Assembly: GCA_020351775.1 (NCBI GenBank)
Contig: CP070666.1
Coordinates: 2,383,069-2,442,524 of the forward strand
DNA from: Gemmatimonadota bacterium
Lineage (GTDB): Bacteria > Gemmatimonadota > Gemmatimonadetes > Gemmatimonadales > GWC2-71-9
Length of the DNA: 59,456 nt
Direction: 5' to 3'
The notes under the pieces are model-generated. The model was not told the DNA's origin and did no database searches. It worked only from the letters and a program-made list of their open reading frames with translations. Shown in pieces: positions 35,999-43,656 of the stretch (positions are counted from its first letter, which is position 1; every line of letters begins with the position of its first letter). Made by a program: the position numbers and the translations under genes.

Positions 35999-38248
35999 TC
36001 AACCGGCGCCTAGCCGCATCTTCTGCAGCAACGCTCGCAGCCGTGGGTCGGGGCGCACACGGTCGAACATCGGATCGACACCCAACCAAACGAGCCACGG
36101 CGCCCGCTCTTCATAGGCGCAGGTCAGCCAGTGAAACCCGACGTCATCTTCGCCCAACGCGAAATGAATCAGAGCGTAGTCGAAGCAAGACACGAACGCA
36201 CCGGTCGCACGATCACGGAGTTGATCCAGCAACTCACGTGCACGATCAGCATCACCGGCGAGCGCATGTGCCGCAGCAAGATAAGCCGATGTCGTCGGTC
36301 GCTCCGGCGACAAAGCCACCTCCTTCTCGAATGCGGCAATGGCTTCTTCGTGCCGCCCCAGTTGCAGGTACGCCTGCCCCAGCCAAATGAATGTGGGAGT
36401 GAATTGCGGGTCCATCTCAAGGGTCTTGAGACACTCGGCGATCGACTCTTCAGGACGACGGGCCAGGTAGTATGCCATTCCCAGCAGCACATGGATAATC
36501 AGGCCAAGCGGGTCCAGCTCGAGTGCACGCTGAGAGTGTTCGATGGCTTCATCCTGTCGTCCCATCGCCATCAAGTATTCGGCATACCAGTGATGGGTGG
36601 TCGCGTGCCCCGGATTCAATTCCATCGCTCGGCGGAACTCGCTCTCCGCCCTAGCCCAATCCCAGTCGTGCATCATATGCACGAAGGCCAGCGAAGTGTG
36701 ACCGTCGGCCAGACGACCGTCCAGCGCAACCGCTCGCATCGCCTCCGCCTTCGCAGTCGGAAATGCCTCACCAGGCGCGAGTGCCCTGTACCAACCCAGA
36801 AGGGAATACGAGTCAGCTAGTGCGCTGTGAGCGGGAGCATAGGAATCGTCTCTCTCGATCGCAGCCGTGAAGTATTCTCTGGCCCTGAACAACCCGTCTC
36901 CGCGACGATTCCAGAAGTACCGTCCTTTGAGATAGAGATTGTAGGCTTCGATGTCTTCGGTTCGAACCCTAACCAGACCCTGGGAGGTGCGTGTTGCCAG
37001 AGTGCCCTTGAGTGTTTCCACGATGGCACACGAGATCTCGTCCTGTATCGTGAAGACATCTGACATCTCCCTGTCGTACTGCTCCGACCAGAGGTGGTAG
37101 CCCGTCGATACGTCGATCAGCTGCGCTGTGACCCGCAGACGGTTGCCATGCCGTCTCACGCTACCTTCGAGTACGTTGGCGACATTCAATCGTGTGCCTA
37201 TCTCACGGACGTCGAGATCCTTCTCTCGAAAGGCAAAAGCAGATGTACGAGATGCGACTCGCAGTTCTTCGATACCACTCAGCGCGTTGATTACGTCCTC
37301 TGTGATCCCATCTGTGAAGTACTCGTTGTCCGGGTCCGGGCTCATGTTTGAGAACGGCAGCACGGCGATAGACCGAATCGGCGCCGTGGTCCGTGAAGCT
37401 GTCTGGTGCAGGGGGATTCGGCCACCAAAGACATCCGCCAGAGCGGTCGCAAACTCGACAGTCGTCTCATAGCGCTGTGACACTTCCAGCGACAGCGCAC
37501 GCGAAAAAACATCCCCCACCGTATCCGGAACATCATCGCGTGCGACCGGAGGTATCGGTCCCTTGAGGCGCCGCGACAGCACGGCAAGAGGAGTTGGGCC
37601 TGCAAATGGAGGAGCGCCCGTCAGCATTTCATAGGCCACGCATGCCAAGCTGTAGATGTCGCTCCGCGCATCGATCACTGCCTCACCATCTATCTGTTCC
37701 GGGCTCATGTACACAGGCGTGCCCACTGCCACTCCCGTCCCTGTGATCCGTTCGCGGCCCGATGCGTCAACCATTACCGCTATCCCGAAGTCGGTCACCA
37801 CCGCATGACCATCCTCCAGCAGGATGTTTCCAGGCTTCACGTCCCGGTGGACCACACCACGCTGGTGAGCGTGGTGTAACGCGCCCGCAACTTCGCGGAC
37901 TATCTGAAGTGTCTCGCTCACGGCGAGCCCTCCGACACGATCGATTCGCTCACGCAGCGACTCACCGCCGGCATAAGGCATCACATAGTACAGCAGCCCG
38001 GCGGCTGTCCCCGAATCGTGCACCGGCAAGATGTGTGGATGGCGCAAACTTGCCGCCAACTTGATCTCGCGAACGAAGCGATCAGCAGAGACATCCAGAT
38101 CCGGTCGGAGCACCTTGAGGGCCACTTGACGCTCGTGCTTGAGATCGTGCGCCAAGTAGACTATGGCCATTCCACCTGCACCGATCTCGCGATCAATGTC
38201 GTACTGGCCTGCCAAAGCTTCCTTGAGGCGATCATGAATCTCAGGCAC
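35999..38248 (-). CDS. Ser/Thr protein kinase with TolB-like and TPR regions
   Basis: 749 residues. Residues about 16-275 are a complete kinase: IGAGGMAIVYLA, Lys45 in VALKVL, HRDVKPGNILL, TDFGIAV, GTPVYMSPEQ. Residues about 294-395 resemble the TolB/CadC-linked cytoplasmic domain (IAVLPFSNMSPDPDNEYFTDG, EDVINALS, VLEGSVRRHGNRLRVTAQLI). Residues about 440-720 form a run of TPR-like helix pairs. This kinase-TolB-TPR architecture is common in Gemmatimonadota and Acidobacteriota. It is soluble as no membrane helix is seen. The TPRs probably bind partners or substrates. It converges with the membrane-linked kinase, so the pair may belong to one signalling unit. Confidence 0.92.
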   Translation of the reverse strand: MPEIHDRLKEALAGQYDIDREIGAGGMAIVYLAHDLKHERQVALKVLRPDLDVSADRFVREIKLAASLRHPHILPVHDSGTAAGLLYYVMPYAGGESLRERIDRVGGLAVSETLQIVREVAGALHHAHQRGVVHRDVKPGNILLEDGHAVVTDFGIAVMVDASGRERITGTGVAVGTPVYMSPEQIDGEAVIDARSDIYSLACVAYEMLTGAPPFAGPTPLAVLSRRLKGPIPPVARDDVPDTVGDVFSRALSLEVSQRYETTVEFATALADVFGGRIPLHQTASRTTAPIRSIAVLPFSNMSPDPDNEYFTDGITEDVINALSGIEELRVASRTSAFAFREKDLDVREIGTRLNVANVLEGSVRRHGNRLRVTAQLIDVSTGYHLWSEQYDREMSDVFTIQDEISCAIVETLKGTLATRTSQGLVRVRTEDIEAYNLYLKGRYFWNRRGDGLFRAREYFTAAIERDDSYAPAHSALADSYSLLGWYRALAPGEAFPTAKAEAMRAVALDGRLADGHTSLAFVHMMHDWDWARAESEFRRAMELNPGHATTHHWYAEYLMAMGRQDEAIEHSQRALELDPLGLIIHVLLGMAYYLARRPEESIAECLKTLEMDPQFTPTFIWLGQAYLQLGRHEEAIAAFEKEVALSPERPTTSAYLAAAHALAGDADRARELLDQLRDRATGAFVSCFDYALIHFALGEDDVGFHWLTCAYEERAPWLVWLGVDPMFDRVRPDPRLRALLQKMRLGAG

Positions 38249-38471
38249 CGTGATGCACTCCGTCAGTACGGCAATTACAGCGGATCCGACTCGTCAGACT
38301 CGTCTCCAGGCGCTGGCCCGAGGCGTTACTAAGTCTGCCACGTCAGCCCTCTACAGACCACCCGATTCAGTCCGCCGCCAGCGCATCGAAGCCCAGATGA
38401 ACCTGGATATGATACACGTGGACCAGCGCACGGGCGAGTAGCCTCTTAGCCTCCAGCTCATTGGAGGAATC

Positions 38472-38834
38472 ATGCTCGCCGCTTCTGACTCCCAGACAGT
38501 CAACGAGAGCAGGTCCCATACCGTGCGCCGCTGTGCCGTCACTACAACCGGGCTTGGGAACACTCAAGCCATTACCTGTTCCTGGAACGGAACAATCAGA
38601 AAACCCTCGAAGGTTCCTCGGCCCGCGGTAGCTACCGTCGAATACGGGTCCATCGTCTTCGTCAGCCACAGTGTATCGAATGGCGATCCCGTCCAAGTTG
38701 CGCTCCCGTCAGTTCAATTCCCCGGCGGCTTCGCTCCCGCTACGCGAGAGGAGAGCCAGGCCGACCACACGGGCTGGCCCGGTCTGCAGCCACAGTGTCT
38801 AGATGCGCGCACGGCATTGTTAGTCGCCGTGTGA
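38472..38834 (+). CDS. Possible small orphan protein, 120 residues
   Basis: A plus-strand frame preceded by GGAGGAATC directly before the ATG, a strong ribosome-binding site. Third codon positions lean to G and C, as in real genes here. The product has no signal peptide and no membrane segment; a stretch near the middle (VEYGSIVFVSHSVSNGDPVQ) could form beta strands. I recognise no family. The opposite strand is also open over much of the same region, so this may be chance. It ends inside the nested inverted repeat at 38798-38850. Confidence 0.25.
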   Translation: MLAASDSQTVNESRSHTVRRCAVTTTGLGNTQAITCSWNGTIRKPSKVPRPAVATVEYGSIVFVSHSVSNGDPVQVALPSVQFPGGFAPATREESQADHTGWPGLQPQCLDARTALLVAV

Positions 38835-38850
38835 CATGTTCTCATCTAGA
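38798..38850. repeat. Nested inverted repeats
   Basis: The outer arms are TCTAGATG (38798-38805) and CATCTAGA (38843-38850). Inside lie CACGGC (38810-38815) and GCCGTG (38826-38831) with a ten-base loop. The two stems could stack into one long interrupted hairpin. No T-run follows. Confidence 0.5.
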
Positions 38851-39207
38851 GCATGCCTCTAGCCTTACGACAGGCGGGGCGGGGTCGGTTTCAGTCGGCG
38901 TGCAGAGAGCGGGGCAGACAGCGTATCTGGACAGGACTGCCGTGGTCGGACACGAGAACCTCGTTCGGGGGCATCGCCTGCGCCGAGCCGTGGATCATGA
39001 CTCTGCGGTGGGAGGCCCCGCCGCGAATCTCTCGAACACGCCTCGCCGGTCCAACGGCACCGGTGGTCCAATGCAAAGACCGCTGTTTGCACCGGGGCTG
39101 CCATGACATGGATCGAGCATGGCGATACTCCCGTGGGGAGAGTAACCTTATGTTCGATCAAAGCACATGGAATCCGGCCGACCTTAACTCGATCAGACGA
39201 CTGCCAT

Positions 39208-41532
39208 ATGACGAATCGATTGATCTGTTTCTACCTACTCGCTGTAGCGGTGGCCTGCAGAAGCGACGTATCTGAGTATCATGTCATCCCCTTCCCTGCG
39301 AGTATTTCGCACAGATCGGGCCAGTTCGTGCTCGATGAGAATACGGCAGTCGTCGTGTCCGATCCGACTGACGAGGAACTCATGCGGCTTGCCCGCTACG
39401 CAGCTGAGATGATGGGAATCCAACTCGGAACTGCGGTGGACATCGATACACAGCCAGCCGTTGCCGGTAGCGATAATACGATCGGCTTCTTCCTGACTGA
39501 GGAAGATGACCGATCCGAGGCCTATCGACTAGCGGTGGACAGTGAAGCGGTAAAGCTGGAGTCCGGAAGCCCTGCCGGTCTCTTCTACGGGCTGCATACA
39601 CTGCGGCAGCTCCCCCAGGAGGCCAGCGAGCGATCAGCGCTGCACGGTGAGGGTGGAACTTGGTTCATCCCGGCCGTGGAAATCGAAGACTCGCCGCGCT
39701 TCACCTACCGCGGCATGCACCTCGACGTCGGTCGCCACTTCATGCCGGTCGATTTTATCAAGAGGTACATCGATCTGATGGCGATGTACAAGATGAATAC
39801 GTTCCACTGGCATCTCACAGAGGACCAGGGCTGGCGGATAGAGATCAAGAAATACCCCCGCTTGACCGAAGTCGGTGCGTTCCGCAGGGAGACTATCCTC
39901 GAACAGAACTTTGAACCATACGTGGGTGACAGCACTCCTCACGGCGGGTTCTATACTCAGGAGGAGATACGCGAGTTGGTGGCGTATGCTTCCGAACGAT
40001 ATGTCACCATAATCCCGGAAATCGAGATGCCGGGTCACTCGATCGCTGCACTTGCCTCCTACCCGGAGCTGGCCTGCACCGAGGGCCCGTTCGAGGTTGC
40101 GACCGTTTGGGGTATCCATGAAGACATCTACTGTCCCAGTGAGGAGACTTTCTCGTTTCTGGAAGATGTACTCACAGAGGTGATGGATTTGTTCCCGAGT
40201 AGGTACATACACATCGGCGGTGACGAGGCTCCGAAGGTGCGTTGGGAAGAGAGTCCGCTGGCACAGGAGGTGATCCGGAGCGAGGGGCTGGCGGACGAGC
40301 ACGAGTTGCAGAGCTACTTCATCAGGCGCATCGAAGAGTTCTTAACAGCACACGGCCGGCGATTGATCGGGTGGGATGAGATCCTCGAGGGAGGTCTGGC
40401 TCCTGATGCTACCGTCATGTCGTGGCGCGGGACCGCGGGAGGGATCGAGGCGGCTAAACTGGGACACGACGTCATCATGACGCCAACGAGCCACGTCTAC
40501 TTCGACTACTACCAAGGTGACCCGGATCACGAGCCGCTGGCCATCGGAGGATACACGCCACTGGAACAAGTCTACTCTTTCGAGCCGGTGCCGGGCGAGC
40601 TGAGTCGGAGCGAATCGAGGCACGTGCTGGGAGCGCAGGGGAATGTATGGACCGAGTACATGAAGACCGCCGACTACGTGGAGTACATGGTGTTCCCCAG
40701 ACTCCTCGCCTTGTCAGAGGTCGTCTGGTCACCGCGCCAAAGGCGCAACTGGGACAGCTTCGTACCGCGGCTGCAATCTCAACTCCGCTGGCTGGATCGC
40801 TTCGACGTCAACTATCGCGTCCCTCACGTGACAGGGCTGGAATCTGATGTCTTGACGCTCGAGGACCACGTCACCATCGAGCTCAGCACCCTGCTACCCG
40901 CTGCGGAGATTCGCTATACGGCTGACGGCTCACCCGTCACGGCAAGCTCGACACTCTATGCTGGGCCCATTGAGCTCGCAGTGACGGAGCAGGGTGTGAC
41001 AGTGAAAGCTCGCGCCTTTCTACCAAGCGGCAGATCCAGCCCGCCAGGCTCCGCACGCTTCAGCAAGACGTCACTCCGTCCTGCCGTACCAGTGCAGTCG
41101 AGTGAATTGGCGGCTGGGCTCAAGTACCGCTACTACGAGGACGATGTGGCATCGATCCGGGAGCTATCGGATCTGACACCCATAAGGGAAGGCGTGACGA
41201 GCGATGTCGGATCACAGCAGGGGGTGCGCGATCAGCACTTCGGCCTCTGGTTCGAAGGCTATATCAGGGTACCGGAGAGCGGAGTCTATACCTTCTATCT
41301 AACATCGGATGACGGAAGCGGGCTGACGATCGGGGACCAGTCTGTGGTGGTGAATGATGGCTTGCACGGGCTCGTCGGAGAATCTGGCATGGTTGCACTA
41401 GAGGAGGGCTACCACCCCATCACGGTCCTCTACTTCCAGGCAGGTGGTGGCATGGGCCTCCAACTTCGGGTGCGGGGGCCTGGCGAGGAGCAGCAGCACG
41501 ATCCACGTGAGTGGCTGTTTCATACACCGTAA
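39208..41532 (+). CDS. Beta-N-acetylhexosaminidase, GH20, with PA14-like C-terminal domain, lipoprotein
   Basis: 774 residues from the ATG at 39208. The signal ends in a lipobox (LLAVAVAC), so it is a lipoprotein. Residues about 25-150 are the GH20b small domain. The TIM barrel follows: RGMHLDVGRHFMP, YKMNTFHWHLTEDQGWR, IIPEIEMPGH, and HIGGDEAPK with the catalytic Asp339-Glu340 pair, then GAQGNVWTEY. Residues about 530-615 look like a chitobiase C-terminal Ig-like domain, and residues about 640-770 like PA14 (FEGYIRVPESGVYTFYLTSD). It removes terminal GlcNAc or GalNAc from glycans, chitin fragments or peptidoglycan pieces; PA14 suggests carbohydrate binding. Monocistronic. Confidence 0.94.
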   Translation: MTNRLICFYLLAVAVACRSDVSEYHVIPFPASISHRSGQFVLDENTAVVVSDPTDEELMRLARYAAEMMGIQLGTAVDIDTQPAVAGSDNTIGFFLTEEDDRSEAYRLAVDSEAVKLESGSPAGLFYGLHTLRQLPQEASERSALHGEGGTWFIPAVEIEDSPRFTYRGMHLDVGRHFMPVDFIKRYIDLMAMYKMNTFHWHLTEDQGWRIEIKKYPRLTEVGAFRRETILEQNFEPYVGDSTPHGGFYTQEEIRELVAYASERYVTIIPEIEMPGHSIAALASYPELACTEGPFEVATVWGIHEDIYCPSEETFSFLEDVLTEVMDLFPSRYIHIGGDEAPKVRWEESPLAQEVIRSEGLADEHELQSYFIRRIEEFLTAHGRRLIGWDEILEGGLAPDATVMSWRGTAGGIEAAKLGHDVIMTPTSHVYFDYYQGDPDHEPLAIGGYTPLEQVYSFEPVPGELSRSESRHVLGAQGNVWTEYMKTADYVEYMVFPRLLALSEVVWSPRQRRNWDSFVPRLQSQLRWLDRFDVNYRVPHVTGLESDVLTLEDHVTIELSTLLPAAEIRYTADGSPVTASSTLYAGPIELAVTEQGVTVKARAFLPSGRSSPPGSARFSKTSLRPAVPVQSSELAAGLKYRYYEDDVASIRELSDLTPIREGVTSDVGSQQGVRDQHFGLWFEGYIRVPESGVYTFYLTSDDGSGLTIGDQSVVVNDGLHGLVGESGMVALEEGYHPITVLYFQAGGGMGLQLRVRGPGEEQQHDPREWLFHTP

Positions 41533-41586
41533 GCTAGCGTCCAAGGCCGGCACAGGACGTTTCATGGACTCGATCTGCAGCCATCA

Positions 41587-42684
41587 TTATCCGCGATCTC
41601 TGCGCTGGAGGTAGGTCCTTCCAGTCTTCATCAGCTCGGCAAAAGATGACTCGTCCCCTTCTCTGACCGCCCGGCGGATACGATCTACGGCACTGGCAAG
41701 AGTATCCAACGCCGCGTGACCATAGTCGTTGAGCGACTGGATCTCGAAGTAGAGGGCGGGATTCTCCTCAGCCACCTTCCGGGCCACCTCCAGTTGGGCA
41801 TCAAACGTGGTGCTCGACAGCTCGATCAGGTCTGGTACTGCTTCCCCACTCTCGGCCAGTGCGGTGAAGAAGGCAATGTTGAGCGCGTGAGACAGTCCAA
41901 GCACAAAGGCAATTACCTTGTCATGCAAATCCAGATCCATTTCCACCTGGATGGCCATCGTTGATTGAAACAAGGTACGTGCCTTTTGTGTAGCTTCCGG
42001 TACGCCGAGGTCCACGAAAATCACGTGTCGCCCCGAGAGCAGCTCTGTATCGGGGCCGAACATCGGATGAACTGACGTCACCATCGTCCCGGCCGCCGCC
42101 AGACGCAGCAACGGTGACCGCAACGGAGTCTTGAGCGAACCGATATCGAATACCAGACCGGAGGGAGGACGCTCCCCAAGCTGCGTCAAGATCTCTCCCG
42201 AAGCTCGCAACGGGGCGGCAACAACCACGATATCGTGATCGAGTGAGGTATCTCTCCAATCCAGGAAGTGCTTGTATCCACCTGCCGGCTGATGCGGATC
42301 GGCCACCTCCACCTCATAACCCTGGGATGCGAGAAACTGAACCATCCACCCTCCCATCCTTCCTGCACCTCCAATGACAAGGACTGTCTTGCCCGAGCCG
42401 CTTGCAGATTTGACGACTTGACTGCGCTCCTGTGCCGTGAGTGATGCCTCTATCAGTAGCAGCGCAATCGTCTCAGCGAGACGGTCGCCGAGCTCATTCT
42501 CTTGTGCAAACCTCACCGCCCGCTCGACAACGATCTTCTCCTGGCCGAAGTCACGGGTGGGCAGTCCGGCCCGTGACTTGCGCCGTCCAATTTCGAGCGC
42601 CAGCCTCTGGCGCCGGGAAATGAGCGAGAAGAGCTGCCTGTCGACTTCGCTCAGCTGATCCCGCAGGCAGTCCAGTTCATTCAT
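41587..42684 (-). CDS. tyrA: Bifunctional chorismate mutase / prephenate dehydrogenase
   Basis: 365 residues from the ATG at 42684. Residues 1-about 90 are an AroQ chorismate mutase (LRDQLSEVDRQLFSLISRRQ, IGRRKSRAGLPTRDFGQEK). From about residue 98 the dehydrogenase starts with VLVIGGAGRMGGW, then VFDIGSLK, VTSVHPMFGP and DLHDKVIAFVLGLSHALNIA. The arrangement is that of E. coli TyrA (T-protein), which makes 4-hydroxyphenylpyruvate from chorismate for tyrosine. GAGGT lies about ten bases upstream. Single gene; converges on the hexosaminidase gene 54 bases away. Confidence 0.94.
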   Translation of the reverse strand: MNELDCLRDQLSEVDRQLFSLISRRQRLALEIGRRKSRAGLPTRDFGQEKIVVERAVRFAQENELGDRLAETIALLLIEASLTAQERSQVVKSASGSGKTVLVIGGAGRMGGWMVQFLASQGYEVEVADPHQPAGGYKHFLDWRDTSLDHDIVVVAAPLRASGEILTQLGERPPSGLVFDIGSLKTPLRSPLLRLAAAGTMVTSVHPMFGPDTELLSGRHVIFVDLGVPEATQKARTLFQSTMAIQVEMDLDLHDKVIAFVLGLSHALNIAFFTALAESGEAVPDLIELSSTTFDAQLEVARKVAEENPALYFEIQSLNDYGHAALDTLASAVDRIRRAVREGDESSFAELMKTGRTYLQRRDRG

Positions 42685-43008
42685 CGCGTTGCTACCTCGT
42701 ATGTGTCGCAGACTCATCCCTCGGGCCCCGTGTCCGAGCCCCGACGGAGGTGGTCGCCGCGAGGCCTGATATCGATCAACCAAGCTAGCGTGAGTAGCTC
42801 GTCGACGGGATCCACCTCAGGACCACGAGCCTTCCCGATTCTCCTAAACTGTTGGACGGCAGCCATTTCCTGCTGCCCTCGTGGAGGTTCACCCGACCTT
42901 CATACCCCCTTAATCCGTGGTTCACTAAAGGTTAGCGTGGATTAGTTTATGTTGAGCACCTGAGTTGTTTTCCTGCCTGCAACCCCTCGCCCGCCGGAGG
43001 AGGCGTCT
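42685..43008. promoter_or_regulatory. Upstream region of the molybdenum hydroxylase operon, with a possible promoter and inverted repeat
   Basis: The region between divergent tyrA and the 2Fe-2S subunit gene. TTCACT (42921-42926) and TAGTTT (42943-42948) are 16 bases apart and could be a weak sigma-70 promoter. TAATCC (42911-42916) and GGATTA (42939-42944) are inverse complements overlapping it, a possible operator. GGAGGAGG lies five bases before the ATG of the first gene. Confidence 0.35.
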
Positions 43009-43656
43009 ATGGCCAAGAATCAGCGCGACAAGGACGTGGAAACCACTGAGAGCACGGGACTATCGCGCCGCGGATTTCTCACTCGCGTGGGTGTCGGCGC
43101 TGTCTCAGTCGCAGCCGCGAAGAGCGCCACAGCGCAGCCGACTTCACGCGCCCAAGCGCTGCCGGCGACAGAGCTCTCCAGAATCACTCTCAACATCAAC
43201 GGCCGGCAACGACAGGTTTTGGTGGAACCGCGCTGGACCTTGTCCCACGTCTTGCGAGAAGAACTCGGTCTGACAGGTACCAAGGTCGGCTGTGATCGCG
43301 GCGAGTGCGGGGCTTGCACAATCCTCATGAACGGGGTACCGCGATACTCATGCCTCACGCTCGCAGTCGAGGCCGAAGGCGTCGAGATCGTCACGGTCGA
43401 GGGACTCATGGACCGAGAGAACCTGGGCCCCACCCAAGAGGCCTTCCTCACTGAAGATGCGTTTCAATGCGGTTACTGCACCTCCGGACAGATCATGGCA
43501 GTGGAGGGCCTGGTGCGCAACAACCCCGACCCATCCGTGGATGACATTCGCACCGGGGTTAGTGGGAATCTGTGTCGCTGCGGTGCATACGCTCACATCT
43601 TTGCTGCCGCGCAACGGGCCGCAGCCGAGAGGCAGGGCGTGGGAGGTGAGTCATGA
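43009..43656 (+). CDS. Molybdenum hydroxylase 2Fe-2S subunit (PaoA/YagT-like), TAT-exported
   Basis: 215 residues. A twin-arginine motif (GLSRRGFLTRVG, Arg20-Arg21) and an alanine-rich region predict TAT export of a folded complex. The plant-type 2Fe-2S site is GCDRGECGACTILMNG with a following YSC; the second cluster domain has FQCGYCTSGQIM and NLCRCGAYAH. This is the small electron-transfer subunit of a xanthine-oxidase-family enzyme. A signal on this subunit is a feature of periplasmic aldehyde oxidoreductase PaoA. The stop overlaps the large-subunit ATG by four bases. The aldehyde substrate is an inference. Confidence 0.93.
   Translation: MAKNQRDKDVETTESTGLSRRGFLTRVGVGAVSVAAAKSATAQPTSRAQALPATELSRITLNINGRQRQVLVEPRWTLSHVLREELGLTGTKVGCDRGECGACTILMNGVPRYSCLTLAVEAEGVEIVTVEGLMDRENLGPTQEAFLTEDAFQCGYCTSGQIMAVEGLVRNNPDPSVDDIRTGVSGNLCRCGAYAHIFAAAQRAAAERQGVGGES

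Larger units (their letters stand above)
38249..39207. other. 959-base weakly coding stretch between the kinase and hexosaminidase genes
   Basis: Both flanking genes start outward, so two promoters belong here. Frames exist on both strands but none shows a recognised family. One plus frame (38472-38834) has a strong ribosome-binding site and is listed separately. Nested inverted repeats lie at 38798-38850. The stretch may hold a decayed gene, an orphan gene or a noncoding RNA. Confidence 0.5.

Noticed and set aside
34183..38248. Two-component or PASTA-type cell-wall kinase cluster
   Set aside because: No PASTA repeats, penicillin-binding protein or phosphatase lies next to the kinases.
38690..38780. 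Degraded tRNA (a GTTCAATTCC-like T-arm stretch)
   Set aside because: No matching acceptor stem, D-arm or anticodon arm could be drawn around it.
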